The notes under the pieces are model-generated. The model did not search any database. It saw only the letters and a program-made list of their open reading frames with translations, and was not told the DNA's origin. Both the position numbers and the translations under genes were made by a program. Below, piece after piece: positions 1-10,287 of a stretch of 55,472 nt of DNA. Source of the DNA: Gnetum montanum (taxonomy: Eukaryota > Streptophyta > Gnetopsida > Gnetales > Gnetaceae); the NCBI GenBank assembly GCA_015680685.1, contig MNCI01034697.1:200059-255530 (forward strand), written 5' to 3'. The stretch's first letter is position 1; each line of letters starts with the position of its first letter.

Positions 1-95
1 ACACTACCAAATATTGGGCTTCATGTAGGTGAGGGGCCATCACATTGTGACACCCTTATGAAAAATGGTGATTTAGTAGTTCTTGTGTGACCAAC

Positions 96-2347
96 TCATT
101 GTGGAACCTTAATGATGAAAGGTTGCTTAGCAGTTGTTGTTGCTACATCATGCCAGTTTAAAATCTTAGCAGATAGTTGGTTTGGGACCTTGACCACAAA
201 GGATGTTGTGGGTGCCCGAGGTGGCACTTTGATAACAAAGAGAGGCCTCTTGCTTGTGAAGGCTGAGGGGACCCTTGCCTTGTTAAGACGCACATAGATC
301 AAAAAAGGTTGTTGCACAGGTTTGGGCTTGCCACCTATGCTAATGGAGTTTATGACATAGGAGGCATTGTCGTTGTTGTATTGACTCACTATGTCGAGCA
401 CCAGTTGACCCCATTCTATCATTCTTTGTAGGTCGTCTTGCAAAGCATGACAGCTTTTTGTACTATGACCGGACAACTAGTGGTAATGATAGTATTGGTT
501 TAGCTTGAAGTGTCATGGAATTGGGGGCTTGTTTGGTACCACTAATGTGGGGTTCCTTAGTAGTTTGTAGTACCTATCATGTTTTTGATGGGTAATCACT
601 GATACGTGTTTGTGTTGGATCTACTCGACTTTCAAGAGTTGCTCTAGTAGTTTAGAGGGTTCCATTGGTAGTGGTGTATACTTTGAGCGGTCCTTGCATT
701 GAAAGTTGGGCCTTGGGGTGGCCCCTACCAATGTAGATGAGTTGGCACTAGAGTTGATGGTTTTGTTAGCTAGGATCTTGGGCTGCTTAACTGTTGGGCC
801 CCGGTTGGTTACTTTTATGCTTGCAACCACTATTTCCATTGTTATGTTTTGATTGCAATTTTGGTTTCTATAGGCCACATAAGCTGGATTATTGCTAGCT
901 TACGCTACTTCCTCTATGCTTTTTGCTTGGGAAAAGGCTTGGCTAAGAGACTTTAGGGCTAGATAATACAGTTTGAACTTAATGAAGTCATTTACTGCAC
1001 CTTTGAAGATGGCCAATAGATGTGGTTCTGCTAGGGGTTCATGCATTTCATTCAATGCAGCATTCCAACATTGGAGGAATCATGGCATGGGCTCTAGAGG
1101 CCCTTGCCTAACTTGCATAAGCTGGTTGAGGGTTGCTTCAGGCTTTAGGTTGTACCTAAAGCGTGTCACAAACTAGTTTATGAGATCCTCCAAAGAGGAG
1201 ATTGAGGCCTTAGGTAGCGTGTGATACTAGTCTAAGGACTTGCTAGTGAGTGATATGGGGAACACGTGCATGATGGTGTGTGGCCAAGCTTGAAGGAGTA
1301 GGCACTCAAATCGAAATGTGATCAAGTGTGCATTAGGATTTCTTTCACCATTGTACTTGGTGAATTAAGGTAGCTGGACTCTAATTGGAAGAGTTAGAGG
1401 TGGTATGGTAGGACTTATGGGATCATCCTGATAGAATTCTAGCACCTTGATGGTGTCATAGGAGGTAGCCTTGAGTTGGTTGATCTCCTCCATCAAGCTT
1501 TGGATTAGCTAGAATGCTTGATCCAATCTTGGGGATGTGCTAGCCAGTTGCATTGGCTAGGCTTGGGTTGGTTGCATAGCATAGGGTAGAATTTTCTGTT
1601 GTGGAGTTTGCCAGTTTAATGTTGTAGTGGATGGTTGTTGCCAGTTTAACGCATAGCAGATGGTTGTTGCTACTTTAACATCATAGCGTATGGGCGTTGC
1701 TAGTTTAATGTCATAGCGGATGGTTGTTGATGTGTTGGCTGAGTGATGGATGCGGTGATCAAAGTAGACCACAAAAAGTGGGTTGGATGGACATCATAGA
1801 CACCAATGAAATAGGTGGGACGTAGGATGCCTGAGTTGTCTGGGGTTGGGAGGTGGCCCATGAATGAGCCTAGTGTTGGGAAAATGCATTAGTTGCTTGT
1901 GAGGAAGGCTGAATTGGCATGGTTACCATCTTAGAGAGGATGGGTGGATTGAATCAAGGAGGGGCTATACTAGGGAGCACTTGTTGGAAGATGATGTAGG
2001 GGTGGTGCTCATGTTCGAAGTAGGCCTTGAACTCATCTTCCTCATAGGCTTTCCTTGAATCATGCTTATTTGCATGGATGAGTTAGGACAAAAACTAGTG
2101 GTTGGACTCCATGAGTGGGATTATGTCAAACAAGGAGGAATTGTACTCTCATTTGTTTTTGTGGACTCGTTCGTAGTCCTGTTTCATCTCCAAATTAAGG
2201 TAATCCATTGATAATCTTGCTTGAATTTTGGCACAAACAAAATTATATTATTCATGGCTTAGTGTGGCACAGTTTAGCTGGATCATGATATCAAACATGT
2301 TAGACATCGATGTGGAAGGTTGATCTGGATTCATATTCATAGATTGG
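96..2347 (-). pseudogene. Tat-lineage Ty3/Gypsy gag remnant
   Basis: Retrotransposon capsid gene, read right to left and broken by many stops and some frameshifts. Hand translation from about 1.35 to 0.95 kb gives the retrotrans_gag-like core: a WYHTLPKASISS stretch, TRFRYNLKPEATLNQLMQV, then QGPLEPMPWFLQCW. Next come a Gln/Asn-rich linker and KYTPLPMEPSKLLEQL (621-878), which resembles the 'FTPLN...ILxxI' segment of Tat/Ogre Gag. The C-terminal part (96-476) contains GHSTKSCHALQDDLQRMI, a half zinc-finger-like motif typical of Tat Gag. A probable start Met lies at about 2347, in a MNMNPDQPSTS context. The family is confident; exact ends are not. The element runs off the left edge of the window, and its protease and pol are not visible. 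It is related to the gag at 24.5-26.8 kb. Confidence 0.75.
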
Positions 2348-2394
2348 GTTATGAGAGTTGTTGTTTGCAGAAAATTGCTAACTCTGAAAACTAT

Positions 2395-2530
2395 AGAAAA
2401 ATGACTTAGTGTGTTAGTAGCAGAAAAATGTAAGAAAACTGCTAAGTGTAAAAATGTAGAAAAATGGCTAAGTATGGAAATATAGAAAAAATGTTCAGTA
2501 TGAAAACTGTGAAAAATGGCCAACTCTAGT
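2395..2530. repeat. A-rich imperfect short tandem repeat in Gag leader
   Basis: Runs of about 25-28 bp built on 'gctaagtgtaaaaatgtagaaaaatg' variants recur about five times just upstream (minus strand) of the presumed Gag start. They create a spurious Phe/His/Ser-rich reading frame. I see no other signal; probably untranslated leader of the Tat-like element. Confidence 0.5.
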
Positions 2531-2539
2531 GTTACACTT

Positions 2540-2745
2540 GCTACGCTAGAGCTTGGTACACTGATGGGGTTGCTATGCTACATTGGATACAGGTAGCGTA
2601 ACACAATGGACAACATAACATAGTGGATAGCGTAACATAGTGGACAACGTAGGAACTACTACACTAACTGGGTTGCTACACTACACAAGACACAGGCAGC
2701 ATAATGTAGTATACAAGCAGCGTAATGTAGTAGATAGTTTAGGGA
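2540..2745. repeat. Imperfect array of 'gctatgctaca/gcgtaacatagtgga' units
   Basis: About eight imperfect units of roughly 20-25 bp carry the words gcgtaacatagtgga, gcagcataatgtagta and ttgctatgctacattggata. The last is close to gtgctatgctacagtagata in the array at 3783-3900, on the far side of the presumed TATA box of the same element. The array therefore looks like an internal or leader copy of the element's own U3 repeats. Confidence 0.55.
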
Positions 2746-3664
2746 TTTCATCCTATAGGGCTCTAGAGGAATTGTTGTGGTGACCAATTTGCACCACCTA
2801 ATACATAGACAACCACAGGGGTGTCACATCTACACTAGTAGGTTGCTAGTGATAGGGTATAGACAATGTGCAGGATTACTTGTGACACAGAGGTTCGGGC
2901 CCTCCTTCTAAGGCCAAAAACTGTGGTGTTCAAAAACGTTAATGGCTGGAATATAGAGAGGTCACCGAGCATACAGCCTAACCCTGAATCCGCTAGCAAG
3001 CAGTGCTAAAGAAAATGGAAACGGTGTGCCCTAAATGGTCTTTTTGATCAAATAGGGACTTACGTGGTGTTAAAATGACCATGTGAGAGAAGAGTTTATA
3101 CTATATTATGCATGGGAATCAAGTCTAGTTAAGCTAGAGTGTAGTAGGGTGTCTTGGCCTAAGAATAGTGATGTGAACATTCAAACATGTATGAAAAAAG
3201 TGAGAAAATATAAGTGTTATGCTAAATGCCAAAGAGAAATGCTTTAGAAATGTAATAGGGTTTGAGAATAATAGTGCACTACCCCAAAAGAGGGAACATA
3301 CCTAATTCACAAAGGAATACACAATGTACAATAGGCGCAATGGGAGCATAGTCACAACCTTGATGGTGTTAGGCTATGAAGTCTGGTGCTCACTATGTTG
3401 AATTATGCCTGTCAGGTTGGTAGCCACCATGTACCATGTAATCTTCTATAGGGCTGCAATGGGGCTGCCATGTACCATGCAGTGTAGTTGTACCTTTCTT
3501 CTAATGTGGTGTGCTCTGGGTCTCATTCACCCACAGAGCTAAGTGTCAAGATGCTAAAGTGCTAAATGCAAAATGGAAGTGCCAACTGCTTTACTGGTGA
3601 AAAATGGAAGCCAACCCTCTCTCTTCTCCCCTCTCCTTCCTTTTTTTAAAAGAGGGCATAGGGG

Positions 3665-3672
3665 TATTTATA
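3665..3672 (-). promoter_or_regulatory. TATA box of Tat-like LTR
   Basis: Minus-strand TATAAATA in the context CCCTATAAATACCCC, flanked upstream by the 22-bp array and oriented toward the gag remnant. Assigned by sequence and position only. Confidence 0.55.
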
Positions 3673-3782
3673 GGGCTGGGGTTAGCCCAAAATGCGAATT
3701 AGGTGCCACGTGGTAGTGCAGTGGGTGGGACCATGCTCATTCCATGTTACGTGTGGGACATGAGACACTGGCTACAATGATG

Positions 3783-3900
3783 GATAGGGTGCTATGTTGT
3801 AGTAGATAGGGTGCTATGCTACAGTAGATAGGGTGGTATGCTACACAATGTAACAAGGTGCTATGCTGCAGTAGACATGGTGCTATGCAACGCAGCATAA
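3783..3900. repeat. 22-bp U3-type tandem array
   Basis: Units begin 'gatagggtgctatgctacagta'. The first two are adjacent at 22-bp spacing (3783, 3805), a third starts at 3827, and two more diverged units follow. The array lies upstream of the minus-strand TATA box, in the enhancer position of U3. Confidence 0.75.
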
Positions 3901-4051
3901 CAGGATGACATGTGTATCTGTAAAAAGTGCCAGCATTCTAACACTTTGAAAAATTTTGCAAATCTGGCAGTTGGAGCTGACTACACTCAACACTTGAAAA
4001 AATATGGGCAAAGTGCCACCATTTTGACACTTAGCCATATTTGTAGTTGCA

Positions 4052-4516
4052 ATGCAGAGACCCAAAATTTTGTGGTGTTTTAATGACCAAAAGAAGGAAC
4101 AACACTATTTTGAGCCCACTACCTCCTTCAACTCAGCACAAGTTCAACACTGTGGTGCATCTTCCTCTCCAAACCCAATGCCTCATGTTACCTTATCAAG
4201 GCCACCACTCAATACTCCAACAACTAGGTGTCCCAATGAATATAGCCACATAGGGAGACATGTTGATCCTTGGATACCATCTTATAAATTGACTACATCT
4301 TATAAATTGCCCCACTATGCTTTCTATAATCAAGTGTATGAACCCCACTCGGGGTATGTTCCAATCACCACATCAAAATACACCCAGTGGTTTGGATATG
4401 ATCGGATCCCAATATGTCCAACATGCAAGGATCCCAACTTTCATTTATTAATCCTCGTCATCCTTAACCATTTTATTATGGGGGATACCCCCCATTCTAA
4501 TGACAAGCAGGATTAA
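4052..4516 (+). pseudogene. Pro/Tyr-rich Gag-like fragment (uncertain)
   Basis: Open frame of 154 codons rich in Pro, Ser, Thr, His and Tyr, with words such as YVPITTSKYTQWFGYD and no recognised domain. It sits at the 5' side of the plus-strand Athila-like segment and broadly resembles the Pro/Gln/Tyr-rich stretch at 41.0-41.3 kb in the complete element, so a Gag linker is the best guess. It may equally be chance coding in low-complexity sequence. Confidence 0.3.
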
Positions 4517-4529
4517 TAAATATTTTTCA

Positions 4530-5830
4530 TTTTCTTTAATTTTTATTTTTTTTTGTTTTTTAGTTTTTCACTTTTCAATTTATTATTTGATATTTTTTTC
4601 TTTTTATCATTTTACCTTTTTATAAGTAATCTCATCTATAAATAAAACACTCATGTGAACCATTGGAGGAGGTGTTATTTTATGCTATCAAGTCTCAGGT
4701 GACTAATTATTTGAACAGCAAGCCCATCACATCCACCCACCCATTCTAGTAATAAGAGGTTCTATCCTAGGTACAATGATATTCCTAATAATTAAAACTT
4801 AAAGTAATCATGTGTTCATTATACCCATAGCAAAGAAGGATGGACCAAGAGGGAATGGTTAGGGTGTGACATTAAGGGAACTTGTGGATTCTCTTTGGTG
4901 ACATCTATGCTTGGTTGTACTAAGATCCTTGTAGATCTAATGAAAAATGGGAGTAAGAGTAATCAAAAGGCACACAACAAGAAAAATAATGATAATAATG
5001 CTATTCTAGGGGGTTCCACTGGAAAGACATGCACCCATGCTTGAAGGTTGGCAGCTTCTCTGGATTAAGCAATACTTCATAAAAAAAAAGTGAGTGCCAC
5101 AACACAAAATCACTCCTGCCTTGAACAAAATGTGAAGTCATTATATGCCTTGCTGTCATGATACTGGATAAAGAAATGCAATGTCATTGATTAGAGAAAT
5201 GGACTTGGTCCTGATTTTGGAGTGACAGACTAATGACACACTAATCATGCCTTACACACAGGATTCATTGTGCCCTGAGTCAGTTACCTCATGTCCCAAT
5301 CTCTACAATCTCTTCTATGATCTACCTCACCTTGTCATTCATGTAATTGTGACTCATGACTTGGGTAGCATAGGATTCATATCTCATCACGATGATATCT
5401 ACATGTATGTGTTTTGTAAGATCAGTGTGGATTACATTTAACCCTTCTAGTTCCTAAAGACATTTTAAGGTGTGGTTATGCAAGGGCATTATAGGTTGGA
5501 ACCTGCTTTGGGGAGGACCCACTTGTGTAACCCTTGTAATTTTCACTTGTAACACATCTTTCACACATCATCTAATACCCTCCAAGTATTACCAACATTC
5601 TTCTTTCCCTTATCATCCTTCGGGTTCACACGTTCCTATGAGCTAACACATGTCCTTTTTCCTCATACTCTTCATAAATTTCATTGTAATCTTTTACACC
5701 ATTATATTTTTTGTGCCTTTAGGACTAGTTTATATTACCCTAGACCCTTTACATTGACCTAAAATTCCTTATTTTATACCTTGGAGTTTCAAAAATTTAA
5801 TTATTTTTCCAAGTACCCTATTTCCAATAG
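4530..5830 (+). other. Internal spacer of Athila-like element; pol missing
   Basis: No recognisable protein domain. A short segment at 5474-5520 (gttatgcaaggg ... gggaggacccacttg) matches 45187-45240, which lies between integrase and the 3' ORF of the complete element. This puts the stretch in the same internal spacer and implies that the pol gene of this copy has been deleted. 4520-4640 is T-rich low complexity. Confidence 0.5.
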
Positions 5831-5908
5831 GACCCGATATTGGGTCGATCGCGATATCGGGTCGATCGCGATATCGGGTCCCCGCTAGCGGGTACGTGAT
5901 ATCATGTT
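5831..5908. repeat. Internal GATATC array (17-bp units) upstream of 3' ORF
   Basis: Two perfect 17-bp units (gggtcgatcgcgatatc) at 5842-5858 and 5859-5875, preceded by gacccgatatt and followed by gggtccccgctagcggg and gtacgtgatatcatg. The same GATATC/CGCGATATC vocabulary fills the U3 of the alpha LTRs at 9426, 42702 (minus) and 54851, yet this array is 3.5 kb inside the element. Confidence 0.8.
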
Positions 5909-5917
5909 CTTGAAATC

Positions 5918-5927
5918 TATATATATA
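5918..5927 (+). promoter_or_regulatory. Candidate internal TATA box
   Basis: TATATATATA follows the internal GATATC array. In alpha LTRs the array is likewise followed by gatatcatg..., then TATAAATA, so spacing and order are reproduced inside the element. It is followed by a run of 12 C (5932-5943). Likely promoter for the 3' ORF starting at 6432; transcription is inferred, not shown. Confidence 0.5.
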
Positions 5928-6431
5928 GACACCCCCCCCCCCCATGAACATCAACATCATTTGCAATTATTCATGCGGGGGAGTTTTTAAAATTTTCTTC
6001 TATGACTTGCGATTGCACATATCTTGTTCCAATAACCATAACTCGCTCATTAGTGCTTTGATTTTCATTCTATCCTAACCTACTTGAACCCAGAGTGTTT
6101 ATCTTAGTCATGGGGGAGGGGTACACATTGAATTGCATATAAATTTTTTGAAATTCATCATCGCTCAAAGGACACTATCAAGGGTAATTAGTTATAAAAA
6201 TAATAAACATGTGCCAAAAATAATTTCATATCCTTATCTATATCAGGAAATTAAACTTTGAAGCCACCTAAGCAAAGTGGAGCAAATATTAAAACCCTTT
6301 GGGGACATTTCCATAAAAATTCCTAGCTTTAAAATCACATGGAATAAGAAAAAATTCATTAAGGAAAGAAGTAAGGTATAACTTAACTTTGGTAAGTAAC
6401 CTTACTAATGATTGGTCCTGTGTGATTGCAG

Positions 6432-9234
6432 ATGGCCCCAAAGCATGGACAACAAGAAGGTCCCTCTTAAGGTGCATCTAAGCAACCTAGGAGAGGTAGA
6501 CGATAGGTATCTACTGAACAACATATAGAGTAGGAGGCACAATCCTTTAGTATCCATCAAGAGACTCCTGTTGCTATACAATCGGAACAAGCAGAAGGTG
6601 GAGTTGCTGTAGTGTCTGAACAGGGACAACACCTCATGTTGTCCTTGAAGTGTGTTTAGGTCATCTGTGAAAGGTCCACATCAGCTACAGTGATTGTGGA
6701 ATTGAACTTTGGACCCTTCACAAAATTCACTCTTGAGACCATCAGGGACCAACTCAAAGGGTCCCCACTATGGCCTATCCTCTTCAAAAGTGGTGCTTGG
6801 TACTTAGGAGAAACAAAACAATTTTTGCACAATAAAGAAGAAGGCACCATAGTTGACATTGGTGGTGTGTTTGTTGATTTTTCTACCAAGGCCATTTTAA
6901 AAGTGTTAAACCTTCTGAATATGGGACTGAAAGTTGCTCACATGTCCACTCGCTCTGATGCAAATGAGCAAAAAGTTTGGTTGAACAGGGCGTACGGTAC
7001 ATAAGATAAGATATATGGAGAATTGACATTGGAAGAGATAATTTACTTCAAGATTGGTATTTATCACATCTTCCCCACAAAAGGATTAAATAGGATTTTA
7101 ACATATGCGCCAAGAGGAAGTGCGATATTGAAGGGAAAGGTTAATGCTAACCTACCCCATCTATATCTCATGGAGATCTTAAGGTGGTTTGAAGAAAGCA
7201 AGATAGGGAAGTTCATGTTGCCCTTCCCTTGTCTCATTAGGAAGATGTGCAAGCATGCTAGAATTCTAGGGTACACTAATGACATCCCCAAAAGAGCCCA
7301 AAATGCTGCATTTGCTAACCTAATAAAGCCACCAGCCCCAAGGAAAAATGCTAGTGAGACACTAGAGCTAGAGCTAGAGCAAGAGCAAGAACAAATGGTG
7401 TGGACCATTGAAACTCAAACTACAAGGCCTAGCCAACTCCCAGGCTCAAGGCCCAGTCAACAACAAGAAGCAGGGCCTAGCATAAGCCAGTGAGACCAAT
7501 CGCCATCACCATAGGATTATCGATCGTCGATGAGCCATCTCAGGGCCATCACTGAGATAGTTAGTTGGGGGAGTTGTGATGATGCTAATCTCTTCCATAT
7601 CATTGGTGATACCATACATCCCACTGTCTCTATAGATCATGCATGAGGTGAGGTGTCCATTTAGATAGGAGGAGGGGAGATTGATTGGTCACAACAGATT
7701 TTAGGGAACGTTGCATCCTTTTAGGTGCAACTTGAGACTAGTGAAGGGGCCATAGTAGTGGTTATGTAGCACCAGGATGTAGCAAGAGCCACAAAAACGG
7801 TTGCAGACCACATCAAAGAATCATTCCACATCCCTATTGTGCGACCGGCAAACTTCACAGGAGCACGTAATGCTCAAACATTGGCTGATCCCTCAATGAA
7901 TCTTGTAGAGCATAATGATGTACTTGATTGATTGCTACAAATAGAATAAGTGATGACATCCTTGTTCAACATCCCATAAGATATCACAGTAGCATAATCA
8001 GACCTCATCTTTACTAAAGGAAAGTTGTTCATGGCAGAGATTAGGGCCGAGCATGCAGAAGCAAAGATAGAAAAACTCCAAGAGAGGCTCATAACCCTAC
8101 AAGATGCATAGTGGGACCTCTTTCAATTTGTTCCCACAGACCAGTTGGACACATTTAGGACTAAGAAACTCAAAAAATTGTTGGCAGATAATAAAAGAGT
8201 GGTAGAGGAGAAAAATAAGGTTGACTAGGATGCCTCCAAGGCACAAGTGCAAACCTACGTGCACGTCAAGGCACTTAAAGCCTTACAAGAGTAGACTAAA
8301 TAGCTTGCTGTTGAAAATATTCAATTGACCATTGTGGAAAAATAGAAGAATTTTCTTGAAGAAAACTTTCAATAGCTATGAGAATAATTAATCAGGGTCA
8401 ATCAAGATATGAATCATTTGGCTAGAGAAAATTGAACCCTCTTAATGGAGGAGGTACGCGTAATCCGTCAGAAGGTAGCCATCAAAATAAGCACATAGAA
8501 AAATGAGGCCAAGTGGCATGAAAAGTTAAAGAAGCATTTTTGAGAAAAGGTGGGAATGTACAAGCAAGTCAATGAGAAGGAGATCCATATGGCTAAGGCT
8601 CATATTAATGGTTTCAATGCTCAACACATTGATTAGTGGACCATATCATACACATGTGCATTTTCTCACCAGGTGGAACTTAAAAGCTAGGACTTGCAAA
8701 TTCAAGATCTCACAGAGTACATGGAATTGGCAAACCTACGGTGTGCCAATCTAGCCATGTTAATAGCAGGGCATCCAAGGATAGAGCTTGAGGGGCAAGT
8801 AGCAGCCACTTACGCCAAATATAAAGAAAAATTTGTAGAGCATAAGAAAATGTTGTAGAAGCTAGAAGTTGCAAATTCTGAACTAGAGGTGGTTAAAGCA
8901 AGCTACCAAGGATACAAAGATGTCACAGTGGACTTGGCTCAATGACTTACTAATTTCCAAGAGTACAACGACAAAGCTAGAGCCTATAAGGAAGAAGGAT
9001 GGCTGTTTATGGCCTAGTACGTCAAAGCAAACAAAATGTTTTTGCAACTACCATGTCCATGAGAGGTGCTGACTCCATCAAACATTAGAGCATCAACATG
9101 GATAGCACAAGATACTTGAATGGAAGAGGAAAAACTCCAGGCACTACTTCAACATCATCAAACTCCAAAACCTGGAGCATAAGACAAAGGGAAGCAACCC
9201 ATGGAGGAGCCATTGCCACCTGGAACCGCATGAG
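6432..9234 (+). pseudogene. 3' ORF of Athila-like element: N-terminal domain plus long coiled coil
   Basis: Starting at the ATG at 6432 (MAPKHGQQEGPS), one reading frame can be followed to about 9234 with roughly 34 in-frame stops but no net frameshift. Residues of about 85-290 form a compact domain (GSPLWPILFKSGAWYLGETKQ, IYFKIGIYHIFPTKG, LPFPCLIRKMCKHAR). A Pro/Gln/Glu linker follows, then about 450 residues of heptad-rich Lys/Glu/Leu sequence (AEIRAEHAEAKIEKLQERL), i.e. a coiled coil. A homologue in the complete element at 45931-48780 shares ANLP..YL, LPFPFLI, KLCKRAR and YANDI. The position after pol and before the polypurine tract is that of the extra 'env-like' ORF of Athila elements. 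I see no membrane segment, so an envelope role is not supported. Similarity to plant-transposon-protein domains is possible but untested. Confidence 0.75.
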
Positions 9235-9415
9235 TTCCATAAAATTTTGTAATTTTGGAATTTTGTATTTGTTGTGTTGTGTCCCAATTTTGTTCTATTA
9301 AGTTCTCCACTATGGCATGAATAAATTCCCTCTCAATCAATAATCCCATACCTATCCACTGTGTAATCAATGGGGCTTATTCTAATTTTGACTCAAGGAC
9401 GAGTTTTCATTCAGT

Positions 9416-9425
9416 CATGGGGGTA
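9416..9425 (+). promoter_or_regulatory. Polypurine tract before alpha LTR
   Basis: catgggggta abuts the LTR start TGATGA. The 31 bases 9401-9431 (ending in the first LTR bases) are identical to 48979-49009, before the beta 3' LTR, although the two LTRs differ strongly downstream. This is the expected second-strand primer site. Confidence 0.75.
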
Positions 9426-10287
9426 TGATGAATCGTGATTCATTAGGTTGTGATATCAGATCCCTAATATTAGATCCACAATATCCGGTACGCGATATCA
9501 TAGCCCAAATAATGATATTGGATACATGATATCATGACTCCTATGTGAGCCTATAAATACACATGTAGGCGCATGAGAGGAGTTAGTCTTTTAAGTTTGG
9601 AAATAGTTAGTTTTTCAGTTAGTTTTAGAAGTTAGTTTATTTCTTAGTTCCTCTTAACCCTTTCTTCCAGTGCATGACCGCAGTGTGATGATTGTAATTG
9701 TATGGCATCCTTTATTCAAGTGTGATGTACTTGGACATGCACATGATCAAAAATAAAGATTGAGATTACTTCATCATTATAGCATTCACTTAGTTTAATT
9801 ACTTAATTGTTATTATTATTAAATGTGGAATGAGTACGTCTTAATCACAAGCATTTACGTGTGACTACTTGGTACCCTAGTAACGTACTTGGGCCATGTG
9901 CTTGGTAATCCTAGTGGTAGTCATGCACGAGGCCTAAGATGTGTATGGATAATCAAGGAATGGATGCTGCACACTTAGGCTAGCTTAGACTCTCTCACCT
10001 TATCTCCTCTTATTATAGCTCTCTCTCTCCCTTTTCCCTCCTAGCTTAGCTAAGATTAATTTTCATCGCCTCCAAGAGTAGCATTAGTTTAGGAACACAT
10101 CATACACCTCACTTTGGACTACACCACATGACAAAGCAAATACTAGTCCAGGTGGGAAGATAGCAAACTACGATTAGTAAGTAACTATCTAGATACCACA
10201 ACTAGCCGGTCTATGAAGTTTGATTGGATCATGCATGAAATGCTCGTATTTGTATGGTTGAGTGTAGGGGTACCTTGTCACTCATCA
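9426..10287 (+). mobile_element. Alpha-family LTR (3' LTR of Athila-like element)
   Basis: 862 bp from TGATGAATCG to ...CACTCATCA. U3 has a decayed GATATC array (about 9451-9535), a TATA box (TATAAATA, 9552-9559) and a polyadenylation-type AATAAA (9752-9757) in aataaagattgagattac, then copies of the 'cttggtaaycccagt' motif. The same landmarks occur in the solo LTR at 42702-43614 (inverted) and the partial LTR at 54851. It is preceded by a polypurine tract and the 3' ORF, so it is a 3' LTR. Many CpG sites present in the 54851 copy are TpG or CpA here. Confidence 0.88.

Larger units (their letters stand above)
2830..4040 (-). mobile_element. LTR-like promoter region of minus-strand Tat-like element
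   Basis: Non-coding sequence immediately upstream (minus strand) of the gag remnant. It carries a TATA box at 3665-3672 (TATAAATA on the minus strand), an upstream repeat array at 3783-3900 as expected for U3, and no coding potential. I could not fix the TG...CA ends or a convincing primer-binding site, so the limits are approximate. The position and promoter layout match the region at 26.9-28.0 kb beside the related gag. Confidence 0.5.

Noticed and set aside
7064-7408. Ser/Leu-rich minus-strand frame of 114 codons
   Set aside because: Antisense shadow of the 3' ORF, which has homologue support on the plus strand.
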